Shown piece by piece: positions 29,147 through 38,649 of a stretch of DNA of 64,000 bases. Source of the DNA: Rhodospirillales bacterium. Lineage in GTDB: Bacteria > Pseudomonadota > Alphaproteobacteria > Acetobacterales > Acetobacteraceae. The position numbers and the translations under genes were made by a program. The DNA is taken from contig CANFKS010000007.1 of the NCBI GenBank assembly GCA_947447625.1, positions 1 through 64,000 on the forward strand. The letters are read 5' to 3'. Numbering within the stretch: the stretch's first letter is position 1; each line of letters opens with the position of its first letter. Under the pieces are notes generated by a model, which made no database searches, was not told the DNA's origin, and saw nothing but the letters and a program-made list of their open reading frames with translations.

Positions 29147-29172
29147 GCTTCTTTTTTTGCAAAAAAAGAAGC
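29147..29172. terminator. T/A hairpin, family B (probable terminator)
   Basis: gcttcttttttt-gc-aaaaaaagaagc perfect 12-bp stem, directly downstream of the HNH gene stop (minus strand). Confidence 0.6.
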
Positions 29173-29182
29173 GCTTTCTTGC

Positions 29183-29743
29183 CTAGCTTTCGAGTTCACT
29201 ATCCCAATAAAGATAATCCCGCCAACTCTGATGCAGATAGTTCGGCGGAAACGCGCGGCCGTTTTCCTGGAGTTCCCAGGTCGACGGCTGGCGCGGCGTC
29301 ATGCGCGGGAACATGCGGCATTCGCGCGGCAGTTTGCTGCCTTTGGTGAGGTTGCAGTGGCCGCAGGCGGTGACGACGTTTTCCCACGTGGTGCGGCCAC
29401 CGCGGCAGCGCGGGATGACGTGATCGAACGTCAGATCGGGCGCCGGTTGCCGCTCCCCGCAATACTGGCAGGAGAACGCATCGCGCAGGAACACGTTGAA
29501 CCGGGTGAAGGCGGGACGTCGCGAGGTCGGGATATAGTCCTTCAGCGCGATCACGCTGGGCAGGCGCATTCGCATGCTGGGCGAATGGACCTCGTGCTCG
29601 TATTCGTTGAGCACCGAGACGCGATCGAGGAACACGGCTTTTACGGCGTCCTGCCAGCACCAGACGGACAATGGGAAATACGAAAGCGGTCGGAAGTCCG
29701 CATTCAGGACGAGAGCCGGAAAATTTTGTCCGCCGTCGGGCAA
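29183..29743 (-). CDS. HNH endonuclease
   Basis: 186 aa; 'FSCQYCGERQPAPDLTFDHVIPRCRGGRTTWENVVTACGHCNLTKGSKLP'. Confidence 0.92.
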   Translation of the reverse strand: MPDGGQNFPALVLNADFRPLSYFPLSVWCWQDAVKAVFLDRVSVLNEYEHEVHSPSMRMRLPSVIALKDYIPTSRRPAFTRFNVFLRDAFSCQYCGERQPAPDLTFDHVIPRCRGGRTTWENVVTACGHCNLTKGSKLPRECRMFPRMTPRQPSTWELQENGRAFPPNYLHQSWRDYLYWDSELES

Positions 29744-29897
29744 GGGCCGCTCCTTCGCGAGCGGGGCGCAATGCCTTCCGGGTATTCCAACAAGCCGACC
29801 CGTGAGACATCGAGCGCCGCCGTGAACCTGACGCCACTATCGCAACTCGCGCCCCGTGCCGCAAGCGGCGGCGCCCCGGTTTCATGGCAGCGTCACA

Positions 29898-30545
29898 TCA
29901 GGAGCCGTCGAAAACCCGTTGAAGGAACAGAGAGGCGCTGGAAAGACCGACCGCGTCGATGCCGTGCTCGAGCCCCGGCCGATACAACGCCTCCACCGCG
30001 ATGCCGTGTGCCCGCAGCGCCGATTCGGCGGCGCGCGAACCGGCCACCGGGACGACCCCGTCATCCTCGCCATGGACAATGAACACCGGCGGGAAATCGG
30101 CCCGCGCCGGCAGGGTCTCGGGCGCGATCAGGGCGCCCGAAAACGCCAGGATGGCACGGGGCGGCACGGGCCGGCGCAAGCCGCAGAACAGCGCCGTCAT
30201 CGCCCCCTGGCTGAACCCCATCAGCGCATAGGCGTGGGCCGGCAATCCGTGGCGGGCAAGTTCCGCGTCGATGAACGGGTCGAGTGCGGCCGCCCCTTGT
30301 GTCACGCCGGCGAGGCGGCTGGGCGGCGAGCGGTCCCCGACGCTGAACCATTGCCGCCCATACGGCCCGAGATCGCAGGCTTCCGGCGCATCAGGCGCCA
30401 CGAAGGCGGCATGGGGCAGGGCGGTCGCCCAATGTGGCCCAAGGTCGATCAGGTCATGCCCGTCAGCGCCGAGGCCGTGACACAGGATCACAAGTTGGCG
30501 AACCGGGGCGGCGCGTGGCCCGAAGCGGGGTCCATCGAGCATCAT
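29898..30545 (-). CDS. Phospholipase/carboxylesterase-type alpha/beta hydrolase
   Basis: 215 aa; 'LVILCHGLGADGHDLIDL', 'YALMGFSQGAMTAL', 'VFIVHGEDDGVVPV', 'PGLEHGID'. Confidence 0.88.
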   Translation of the reverse strand: MMLDGPRFGPRAAPVRQLVILCHGLGADGHDLIDLGPHWATALPHAAFVAPDAPEACDLGPYGRQWFSVGDRSPPSRLAGVTQGAAALDPFIDAELARHGLPAHAYALMGFSQGAMTALFCGLRRPVPPRAILAFSGALIAPETLPARADFPPVFIVHGEDDGVVPVAGSRAAESALRAHGIAVEALYRPGLEHGIDAVGLSSASLFLQRVFDGS

Positions 30546-30566
30546 ACGGGCTCCGAGCCGGGGGGA

Positions 30567-31193
30567 TCAGACGAGGGGGCCGGCACAATGCGCGGCATAG
30601 CCGGGCCGGGAGAGCAACCTGTCATACCAGGCGCGCAGGTTCGGCAGGTCGGGCCGGTCGGGCAGGTCGAGGCCGAACCAGCGATGGACATGCACGCCGA
30701 AAGCGATGTCGGCGAGGCTGAAATGGTCAACCGCGATCCAGCCAAGCCGGGCGATCCGCGCATCCAGGATCGTCCAGAGCGCGCCCGCCTCGCGCGCCGC
30801 GCGTTCGATCGCGGCCAGATCGCGTTTCTCAAGTGGTGTGCGCACCAGGCCGATGAAAAACACGGTATGCGGTGGGCCGAGGGCGGTCTGCTGGAAATCG
30901 AGCCAGGCGTCGATCACCCCGCGTGTGCGGGGTTCGGCCGGGTAGAGGGACGAATCCGGGGCATGGGCGTTGACGAGGTAGCGCAGGATGGTGTTGCTTT
31001 CGAACAGGCTGAAATCGCCGTCCTCGAGCGCTGGCACCAAACCGATCGGCTGCATCGCCCGGTAGTCAGTCGTCGCGGTGCGGCCAAAGGCGCCGCCGGC
31101 GTCGATCCGCTCGTACGGCAGGCCCAACTCGTCGAGCAGGAACAGGATTTTCATGACGTTGCTGGACGTCACGCGTCCCCATAATTTCAGCAT
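30567..31193 (-). CDS. Glutathione S-transferase family protein
   Basis: Start MLKLWGRVTSSNVMKILFLLDELGLPYERID; 'GLVPALEDGDFSLFESNTILRYLV'. Confidence 0.9.
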   Translation of the reverse strand: MLKLWGRVTSSNVMKILFLLDELGLPYERIDAGGAFGRTATTDYRAMQPIGLVPALEDGDFSLFESNTILRYLVNAHAPDSSLYPAEPRTRGVIDAWLDFQQTALGPPHTVFFIGLVRTPLEKRDLAAIERAAREAGALWTILDARIARLGWIAVDHFSLADIAFGVHVHRWFGLDLPDRPDLPNLRAWYDRLLSRPGYAAHCAGPLV

Positions 31194-31286
31194 GGCGGCG
31201 TCCCCGGATTGCAATTCCGACACGCTAGAACGCCCCCGCGCATCGGGCAACTTGCACGCCGCCGCGCGCCCGGCCATAGAGCGAGG

Positions 31287-31787
31287 ATGATGTTTTCCCG
31301 ATTGCGCGTGACCCTTGCCGCCGCCACTGCCGCCTGCGGGGCCGTTCTGCTGACCGCCCATGCCTCGGAATGGACGGGAAAGCTGATCCCTTGCCCGCTG
31401 TGCCTGGTGGAACGCTGGCCCTACTGGATCGGGCTCGGGATCGGGCTGATCGGGCTCATGTTGCCGCGCGTCTTGGTCAAACCGTCCATGCTGCTGTTCA
31501 TCGCCGCCATGCTGGCCGGAACGGCTGCGGGCGCGGTGCATGTCGGGGTCGAATGGAGATACTGGGCGAGCCCGTTGCCGGAATGCCGCGGCCTCGATCT
31601 GCGCGGGCTCTCTGTGGCCCAGCGCCTTGCGTCCATGCCGGAGCGGCCGTCCAAGCCGTGCGACGAACCGGCCTATCTGATCGACGGGTTCCCACTTTCG
31701 ATGGCGGAGATGAACCTTCTGTTCAGCCTCGGCAATGCGCTGTTTGTCGGCGGCTTCCTGTGGGTCAGGCGGAAGGACCTGGTCTAG
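31287..31787 (+). CDS. dsbB: Disulfide bond formation protein B
   Basis: 'LIPCPLCLVERWPYWIGLGIGLIGLMLPR' CxxC in a TM context, second Cys pair 'PECRGLD...SKPCDEPAYLIDGFPLSMAEMN'. Confidence 0.88.
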   Translation: MMFSRLRVTLAAATAACGAVLLTAHASEWTGKLIPCPLCLVERWPYWIGLGIGLIGLMLPRVLVKPSMLLFIAAMLAGTAAGAVHVGVEWRYWASPLPECRGLDLRGLSVAQRLASMPERPSKPCDEPAYLIDGFPLSMAEMNLLFSLGNALFVGGFLWVRRKDLV

Positions 31788-33252
31788 CCAGGGCCAGCAC
31801 AAGCTCCAGGCGGTCCGCCGCCGCGGCCGGCACATCAGGGCGCACACAAACCAGGCGAGCCGCGCGCAAGGTCACCCCTGCCTTGTGGCGCGACGAGAGT
31901 TCCGCCGCGTCGCACGCGACCTGGAGCACCAGACCAGGCGCCACTTCGCGCACCGGGCCGAAGCGCTTGAGGGTATGGGTGCGCACCCAGGCGTCCAGCG
32001 TCGCCCGCGCCGTCCTGGGAAGATCGGGGGTGCACTTGCCGACCGGCACCAGCACACCGTCCTCGCGCCAGACGCCGAAACTGAGGTCCCCCCCGCGCTC
32101 GGCATACATCAGCACCGCGGTGACGCTCTGGGAATCGCGCTGCCATGTCCGCCAGGCCCCCTCTGCGCGGCCGGGGATGTAAGGGGACGCACGGTCCTTC
32201 AGGATCAGCCCCGTGGCGGCATGATCCCGCGCTGCCCTGTGCAGCGCCGCGAGATCGGCCGGCGTTGCGAAATCGAGCAGCGGCGAAAGGTCCATCCCCA
32301 GCGGCGCCACGCGGGCGAACCAGGCGTCCAGCCGGGCGCGGCGCTGATCGAAGGGCAGGGGCCGCAGGTCCTCCCCGGCCTCGAACAACACGTCGTGCAG
32401 CCGCACCTGATGGGGCCGCCCGCGCGGCGTCAGCAGCACGCCATCCAGCACCGCGTCGAACCCCATCGCCGCGATCAAGCCCGGCGTCGTGGCCGAGATA
32501 TCCTCCGCCCCCCGCCCGAACACGCGGCGCCCGCCAGGGCCGGCCACGAGTTGCACCCGCTCACCTTCCCATTGCCACTCCGCCCGCCACCGCGCGGCAT
32601 CGAGCCCCGCCACAACACCCACCGCCTCGGCCGGCATGAGCGGATGAAACTGCGGCCCTTCCCCCGGATCAGGCCGGCCGCCGCGCCCCTCGATCCAGGC
32701 GAACAGGGCCGCGTAGGGCGCCACAAGCCCGTGCCAAACCTCCTCCAGCGCGCCCGCCGTCAGCCGCCCGGCGGATAACCCGGCCAGCGCGGCACGGAGT
32801 ATTGGCGCCGGCACCCGCACCCGTGTCCCCCCGGTTGCGCCCTTCAGCAACCAAAGCCGCGCCCCCGCCGGCAGCACGTCGAGAAAGCGGGCGATCTGTG
32901 CCGGTACATCCGCCGCCGCTGTGGCCCCCAACGTCCGCACCACCTCCGCGAGGCCGGGCGGCGCGGCATTGGCGCCCGCACGCTCCGGCCACATCAGGGC
33001 CACCGTCTCCGCCACATCGCCGACGAACCCATGTCCGAGCCCGAACAGCACCGGATCGAACCGCTCCGCCGCCAAAGCGCGCAGCAGCGCCGGCCGCGTC
33101 ACCTTGAGCGTCGCAGCACCCGTCAGCACCGCCAGGCCCATGGCCCGATCAGGGTCCGCCACCGTGCCGAAATAGCGTCGCAGCAGCGCCTCCTGCGGCC
33201 CCTTTCCAGGCGCGCAGGCGAGGTCGTCGAGCAGGGCAGCGAAGGCGATCAC
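31765..33252 (-). CDS. ATP-dependent DNA ligase
   Basis: GTG start VIAFAALLDDLACAPGKGPQEALLRRYFG; C-terminal 'GLILKDRASPYIPGRAEGAWRTWQRDSQSVTAVLMYAERG'. GTGA overlap with exonuclease stop. Confidence 0.82.
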   Translation of the reverse strand: MIAFAALLDDLACAPGKGPQEALLRRYFGTVADPDRAMGLAVLTGAATLKVTRPALLRALAAERFDPVLFGLGHGFVGDVAETVALMWPERAGANAAPPGLAEVVRTLGATAAADVPAQIARFLDVLPAGARLWLLKGATGGTRVRVPAPILRAALAGLSAGRLTAGALEEVWHGLVAPYAALFAWIEGRGGRPDPGEGPQFHPLMPAEAVGVVAGLDAARWRAEWQWEGERVQLVAGPGGRRVFGRGAEDISATTPGLIAAMGFDAVLDGVLLTPRGRPHQVRLHDVLFEAGEDLRPLPFDQRRARLDAWFARVAPLGMDLSPLLDFATPADLAALHRAARDHAATGLILKDRASPYIPGRAEGAWRTWQRDSQSVTAVLMYAERGGDLSFGVWREDGVLVPVGKCTPDLPRTARATLDAWVRTHTLKRFGPVREVAPGLVLQVACDAAELSSRHKAGVTLRAARLVCVRPDVPAAAADRLELVLALARPGPSA

Positions 33253-34256
33253 GCCTCCTCCTCGCCATAGCCGACCAGCCGCAGCGCCCGGCCCCTTATG
33301 CCGCGCCGCCCCACCGCATGGATCAGCGCCGCCTCGCTGCCATGTGTCACCCACACCTCGGGCGCCGCCACCTCATCGAGCGTGGCGTTCAGTTCGTCCC
33401 AATCCGCGTGGTCCGACACGACCAGCGGCAGTTCGACACGGCCCTGCCGCACCCGCTGGCGCACGCCCAGCCAGCCCGACGCCAGCCCCACCACCGGATC
33501 ACCGAGCCGCGGCACCCATCGCTCCCCGATCGAAGGCGGTGGCGCCAGCACGATGCCGCCCGCGAGATCAGCCCCATCTGCCGCCAGTGCCGGCCGCAGA
33601 TCGCCAAGCCGCACGCCATGCGCCTCATAGACCGCGCACATCGCGATCAGCGCCTGATCCAGATAGACCGGCCTCTCCCACCCCGCCCGGCGCAGCAGCG
33701 CGATCAGCCTTTGTGTCTTGCCCAGTGAATAGCACCCCACCACATGCGCCCGTCCCGGATACAGTGCCATGCTCGCCAGCAGCCGGCTGATCTCGCCCAG
33801 AGCCGGCGGATGGCGGAAGACCGGCAGCCCGAACGTCGCCTCGGTAACAAACACGTCGCACGGCACCGGCACGAACGCCTCGCAGGTCGGATCCGCCGCG
33901 CGCTTGTAGTCCCCGCTTACCACGGCGCGGCTGCCGCGATACGCCATCACGATCTGCGCCGAGCCCAGCACATGCCCCGCCGGTTCCAGCCACAGCGTCA
34001 CCTCGCCCATCCCGATCCGCTCGCCCCAGCCCGCCGCCTGGCTTGCCTTGCCCGCCACGCCGCGCGCCTTCATGATCGCCAGCGTTGCGGCATGCGCCAG
34101 CACCGCGCGATGCCCGCCGCGGGCATGGTCAGAATGCCCATGGGTGATCACCGCTCGGTCGACTGCGCGCAACGGGTCGATGAAAAACCCGCCCGGTTCG
34201 CAAAACAGCCCCTCCGGCCGAGGATAAAGCCACGTCTGGGGATGGGGCGGGCTCAT
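33249..34256 (-). CDS. Ligase-associated DNA exonuclease (beta-lactamase/CPSF-fold)
   Basis: 'DRAVITHGHSDHARGGHRAVLAH', 'EPAGHVLGSAQIVM', 'VVSGDYKRAADPTCEAFVPVPCDVFVTEATFG', 'VVSDHADWDELNATL'. Start MSPPHPQTWLYPRPEGLF; the ORF extension to 36722 is antisense to the S9 peptidase. Confidence 0.88.
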   Translation of the reverse strand: MSPPHPQTWLYPRPEGLFCEPGGFFIDPLRAVDRAVITHGHSDHARGGHRAVLAHAATLAIMKARGVAGKASQAAGWGERIGMGEVTLWLEPAGHVLGSAQIVMAYRGSRAVVSGDYKRAADPTCEAFVPVPCDVFVTEATFGLPVFRHPPALGEISRLLASMALYPGRAHVVGCYSLGKTQRLIALLRRAGWERPVYLDQALIAMCAVYEAHGVRLGDLRPALAADGADLAGGIVLAPPPSIGERWVPRLGDPVVGLASGWLGVRQRVRQGRVELPLVVSDHADWDELNATLDEVAAPEVWVTHGSEAALIHAVGRRGIRGRALRLVGYGEEEA

Positions 34257-34304
34257 CGGTTGGCTGGAGGGTGGGGTGGTGCGGTCATCGTCATGCCGCG
34301 ATCC

Positions 34305-34410
34305 TAGAGCCTGATGATTGTTGGGGGAATCGCCAAAAAGTATGAAACAGGCGATCGAACAAAGCGTTAGAGCGGGGTGCCTTCGCCTATCAGGAGGCAT
34401 CCCGCTCCAG
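34305..34410 (+). repeat. Dispersed palindromic repeat, family A, copy 2
   Basis: tagagcctgatgattgttgggggaatcgccaaaaagtatgaaacaggcgatcgaacaaagcgttagagcggggtgccttcgcctatcaggaggcatcccgctcc. Confidence 0.8.
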
Positions 34411-34508
34411 CCCGCTCCGGCCGGCCGCGTCATCGCGGCCTGAACCGGCGCATCTGGTCCATCACGCCGCCGTGCTGCTAGCCTCCCCTCTGCGCTCCCG
34501 GAGGATCC

Positions 34509-36794
34509 ATGATGCTCGACCCGACCCTGCACGCCAAAGCTGATCGTTTTCGCGCCGACCAGGTCCGTGCCCGCGTCTATAACCCGATGCCGCGGCCGCA
34601 CTGGATCGGCCAGACCAACCAGTTCTGGTATCGCCACGAAGGCCCGGAGGGCATCACCTTCACCCGCGTCAATGCCGAGACCGGCGACCGCCATCCCGCC
34701 TTCGACCATGTCGCCGTCGCCGCCGCGCTGGACGTGTCCGATCCACACCATCTGCCGATCGCCGACCTCGACCTCACTGGCAAGTCCCTGCGCATCCGTC
34801 GCAGCGATGGGCGTTGGTTCGATGTCGCAAACGGCATGGCGATCGGCGAAGCCCTTGCCCCCGCGCTTCGCCCCGGCGAACGCCTCGTCCCCGGCGGCAC
34901 CGACGCCCTGTTCTGCCGCTCCCACGACCTGTGGCTGCGGGACCTCGCCACGCAGCATGAACGCCGCCTGACGATCGACGGCGCCGCTCATCGCGGCTAC
35001 GGCGCCTCGCCCGAAAGCAATCTCACCACCATCACGCTGCGCCGCCGCGGCCTCGTGCTGCCCGCCAATGCCCTGTTCTCGCCCGATGGCACCAAACTCT
35101 TCACCTCCCGCCTCGACGAGGCCGCCGTGCGCGACCTCACGCTGCTGCAACATGTCCCCGATGACGGCGATCCGCGCCCCGTCGCCCATACGATCAAATT
35201 CGCCTTCGCCGCCGACCCCGCCCTCCCGCTTGAAACCCACTGCGTCATCGACCTTGCAACCGGCGCCATCCATCATTCCGACGGCCCCGCCTGCGTCACC
35301 GGCATGACCACCTGCCTCGAAAAGGACGAAGCCTGGTGGAGTGCCGATTCCGCCCGAATCTTTTTCCTTGAGCGCGACCGCTACTGGCGGCGCCTCAGCC
35401 TGCACGAAATGAACGCCGCGACCGGACATGTCCGCACCATCCACACCGAAACCACCGAGACCTTCATCGATACCAACCTCTCCGTCCTCGGCCTGCCCAA
35501 CGACCGGATACTTGACGAAAGCAACGAATTCATCTGGTTCTCCCAGGCCGATGGCTGGGCCCATCTCTACCTCCACAACCTCACCACCGGCGCTCTGAAA
35601 AACCGCATCACCGGCGGAGACTGGGTGGTGCGCGACCTGCTCCATGTCGACACCGCCGCCCGCACGGTCGAATTCCTGGCAGGCGGCCTCGACGATACTG
35701 CCAACCCCTACCACCGCACCCTCTGCCGCATCGGTCTCGACGGTACCGGCTTCACCGTGCTGACCCCGGGCAGCGAGGACCACTGCCTCGCCATGCCGCT
35801 CAAGCGCGTGCCGCGCGACCATATCCGCCCCGAAGGCGAAACCGGCTGCTATCGGGCACCCTCCGGGCGCTACTTCGTCCACACCTTCTCCGACCTCACC
35901 TCTCTGCCCATCACCGAAATCCGCAACGCCGACGGCGGCAAGGTCGACACCCTCGTCAAAGCCGCACTGGCGCCGGACCTCGCATGCGCCTGGCGCTTCC
36001 CCACCCCCTTCAGCGTCACCGCCGATGACGGCCACACCCAGTTGTTCGGCGCCATGTGGCTGCCCACCGATTTCGACCCCGCCAAGCGATACCCCGTGAT
36101 CGACTATGTCTACCCCGGCCCCCAGCGCGGCATGACGCCGACTGTCATGCTCACCGACTTCATGCCCGAACTCGGCCGCGCCACCTTGCCGCAAGCCTTT
36201 GCCGAACTCGGCTTCGTCGTCATCAACGTCGACGGACGCGGTACGCCGCTGCGCTCCAAAGCCTTCCACGACGCCAGCTACGGCAAACTCGACGATCCCG
36301 GCATGCTTGCCGACCATATCGCCACGCTGCGCCAACTCGCCGCCGCACACCCTTTCCTCGACATCGCCCGCGTCGGCATCATGGGCCATTCCGGCGGCGG
36401 CTACGCTTCCGTGCGCGCGTTGCTCGAACACCCCGACCACTTCCACGCCGGCGTCGCCACGTCGGGCAACCACAACCAACTCGGCTACAGCTTCGCCTGG
36501 GTCGAAAAATACATGGGCCCCCTCGTCGCCAAGCCCGACGGCACCTCCAACTACACCTCCGCGGCAAACGCGCCGCTTGCCGCCAACCTGCGCGGCAAAC
36601 TCCTGCTCGCGACCGGCGACATGGACGACAATGTTCATCCCGCACTGACCATGCAACTCGCCGCCGCACTGATCGCGGCCGACAAGGATTTCGAATTCAT
36701 CCCGCTGCTGAATGATGATCACACCACCGTTTGGGGGAAGCCGTATTTTTTGCGGCGGGCGATGGAGTTTATGGTGCGAAGCTTGCAGGCTTGA
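34509..36794 (+). CDS. S9 family peptidase (dipeptidyl-peptidase IV-like)
   Basis: 761 aa; 'VGIMGHSGGGYASVRALLEHPDHFHAGVATSGNHNQ', 'ATGDMDDNVHPALTMQLAAALIAADKDFEFIPLLNDDHT'. Confidence 0.9.
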   Translation: MMLDPTLHAKADRFRADQVRARVYNPMPRPHWIGQTNQFWYRHEGPEGITFTRVNAETGDRHPAFDHVAVAAALDVSDPHHLPIADLDLTGKSLRIRRSDGRWFDVANGMAIGEALAPALRPGERLVPGGTDALFCRSHDLWLRDLATQHERRLTIDGAAHRGYGASPESNLTTITLRRRGLVLPANALFSPDGTKLFTSRLDEAAVRDLTLLQHVPDDGDPRPVAHTIKFAFAADPALPLETHCVIDLATGAIHHSDGPACVTGMTTCLEKDEAWWSADSARIFFLERDRYWRRLSLHEMNAATGHVRTIHTETTETFIDTNLSVLGLPNDRILDESNEFIWFSQADGWAHLYLHNLTTGALKNRITGGDWVVRDLLHVDTAARTVEFLAGGLDDTANPYHRTLCRIGLDGTGFTVLTPGSEDHCLAMPLKRVPRDHIRPEGETGCYRAPSGRYFVHTFSDLTSLPITEIRNADGGKVDTLVKAALAPDLACAWRFPTPFSVTADDGHTQLFGAMWLPTDFDPAKRYPVIDYVYPGPQRGMTPTVMLTDFMPELGRATLPQAFAELGFVVINVDGRGTPLRSKAFHDASYGKLDDPGMLADHIATLRQLAAAHPFLDIARVGIMGHSGGGYASVRALLEHPDHFHAGVATSGNHNQLGYSFAWVEKYMGPLVAKPDGTSNYTSAANAPLAANLRGKLLLATGDMDDNVHPALTMQLAAALIAADKDFEFIPLLNDDHTTVWGKPYFLRRAMEFMVRSLQA

Positions 36795-36795
36795 A

Positions 36796-36831
36796 GGAAG
36801 CGCTTCTTTTTTGAAAAAAAGAAGCGCTTCC
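36796..36831. terminator. Perfect bidirectional terminator hairpin between convergent genes (family B)
   Basis: ggaagcgcttctttttt-ga-aaaaaagaagcgcttcc: 17-bp perfect stem, 1-2 nt from the stops of both convergent genes (36794 and 36833). Confidence 0.75.
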
Positions 36832-36832
36832 C

Positions 36833-37507
36833 TTAAACGGCCCTCGTATGCATCGGATAATGCGAAGTTGGCCCACTAAACGGCGGGAAACGTGCAAAAT
36901 CCGCGCGCATCTCATGGCGCACCGGCGCGTTGAGTGCTGCCGTCAGGGCGTCCTGGTCGTCGAACACCACTTTGTTGCGTTGCATATGCGCCACGCGGTC
37001 GAATGGCAGGTGCCCGATCCAGTCGATCCGCGTGCAGATCTCGATCTGCCTGATGCCGGGGAAGCGCGCCATGATCGGCGGGTGCGAGGCGATGTAGTGG
37101 TCGAGCCAGGCGTTGAGGTTTTCCGCGTGGCCTTCGTAGGCGACGAGATAGGTGCAGGCGGAACCGGGGTTGGCGAAGCGTGCATCCGGCACCGGGAAGG
37201 CACGCGCCAGCATGGCCTGCTGGCTTGCCGAGGCCATGCCGGGGATGAGGGTTTGGTCGGCGAGCGCCTGGAGGGACCCGGAGGGGCCGGCTGCGGCTTC
37301 GAGGGCGGCGATGTCGTCGAAATAGACTTGCAGGGCGAGGCAGGGCGGTGGGCCATCGTTGAGATAAGGGTCATGGGTGCTGGCCGGGATGTGGATCAGC
37401 ACCTCCCCGGCGCCGGGCGTTGCGCGCAGGAGCCTGGCGAGGGTGTCCTGGGTGGCGTGGCCGACTGGCGCGCCGCGGAAACTCGCGAACCAGCAGAGCC
37501 GCATCAC
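36833..37507 (-). CDS. EthD-like / dimeric alpha-beta-barrel hypothetical protein
   Basis: 224 aa; 'AYEGHAENLNAWLDHYIASHPPIMARFPGIRQIEICTRIDW'. ATGA overlap with the SMP-30 gene. Confidence 0.55.
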   Translation of the reverse strand: MMRLCWFASFRGAPVGHATQDTLARLLRATPGAGEVLIHIPASTHDPYLNDGPPPCLALQVYFDDIAALEAAAGPSGSLQALADQTLIPGMASASQQAMLARAFPVPDARFANPGSACTYLVAYEGHAENLNAWLDHYIASHPPIMARFPGIRQIEICTRIDWIGHLPFDRVAHMQRNKVVFDDQDALTAALNAPVRHEMRADFARFPPFSGPTSHYPMHTRAV

Positions 37508-38403
37508 GCCCCTCTTGTGTTGAGATAGACCGAATAGAGGCTTGTGGTGCCGCAGATGAACAGCCGGTTGCGTTTGAGCCCGCCAAAGGCGCAGTTGGCG
37601 ACGACTTCGGGGATCCGCACGATGCCGAGCAGCACGCCATCCGCGCCGTAGCAGCGGATGCCATCGCCTGAACTGGTCCAGATGTTGCCGTGGATATCGA
37701 GGCGCATCCCGTCGAACATGCCGACCTCGCTTTCGGCGAATACCGCCCCGCCCGACAGCGTTTCGCCGTTCACGTCGAAGCGGCGCATGTGCTTGGGGAA
37801 TTCGGCACCGTGGGAGCGGCCGGTGTCGACGATGTAGAGTTGGCTCTCGTCGGGGCTGAAGGCGATGCCGTTCGGCTTGGCGAAATCATCGGCCACGATG
37901 GTGACGCGGCCCGACGGGTCGATCCGGTAGACATGGCACGCCCCGATCTCGGAGGGGGCGGCGTCGCCTTCGTAGTCGGAATCGATGCCGTAGGACGGAT
38001 CGGTGAACCAGATGGAGCCGTCGGATTTCACCACGGCATCGTTCGGTGAATTGAACCGCTTGCCCTCGAAGCGATCGGCCAGCACGGTGATGCGCCCGTC
38101 ATGCTCGGTGCGCGTGACACGCCGGCCGCGATGTTCGCAGGTCACAAGGCGGCCTTCGCGATCGAGCGTATTGCCGTTGGAATTCATCGCCGGTTGGCGG
38201 AAGACGGACACCGAGCCATCGGTTTCGTCAAAACGCATCATCCGGTCGTTCGGAATATCGGACCACAGCAGGTAGCGCCCGCCGCCGAACCAGGCTGGCC
38301 CCTCGGCCCAGCGGCAGCCGGTGTAGAGTTTCTCGACATGCACATTGCCCATCGCGAGACGGGCAAAGCGCGGATCGAGCACGACGAAATCACTGGTCAG
38401 CAT
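37504..38403 (-). CDS. SMP-30/gluconolactonase/LRE family protein
   Basis: 299 aa; 'EGPAWFGGGRYLLWSDIPNDRMMRFDE', 'NSPNDAVVKSDGSIWFTDPSYGI', 'FAKPNGIAFSPDESQLYIVDTG'. Confidence 0.9.
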   Translation of the reverse strand: MLTSDFVVLDPRFARLAMGNVHVEKLYTGCRWAEGPAWFGGGRYLLWSDIPNDRMMRFDETDGSVSVFRQPAMNSNGNTLDREGRLVTCEHRGRRVTRTEHDGRITVLADRFEGKRFNSPNDAVVKSDGSIWFTDPSYGIDSDYEGDAAPSEIGACHVYRIDPSGRVTIVADDFAKPNGIAFSPDESQLYIVDTGRSHGAEFPKHMRRFDVNGETLSGGAVFAESEVGMFDGMRLDIHGNIWTSSGDGIRCYGADGVLLGIVRIPEVVANCAFGGLKRNRLFICGTTSLYSVYLNTRGA

Positions 38404-38649
38404 GGCTATCCCCGTTCCTCAACATCATCAACCGGTCAAACCCGCCCAGCACCGCGAGCAGCGGCACCAAGCGCGGCAACGGATCGCAGGCTGGGCGCCC
38501 CAGTTGCTCCCCGTCTTCTCCCCCTGCATGCCACGCCAAGGCCGCGAGCGCGAGGCCCCGCGGGGTTCAAGGCCCGATCATGGTTGCGAAATCCGCCTTC
38601 AATTTCCCGCACTGCCGGCCTTCGCGACATGCCGCAGCGCCAACAACCC

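Noticed and set aside
33249-36722. 1157-aa minus-strand ORF across the S9 peptidase region
   Set aside because: Only the last ~335 residues (MSPPHPQTW... onward) are real exonuclease. The rest is low-complexity antisense sequence to the S9 peptidase, produced by high-GC codon bias.
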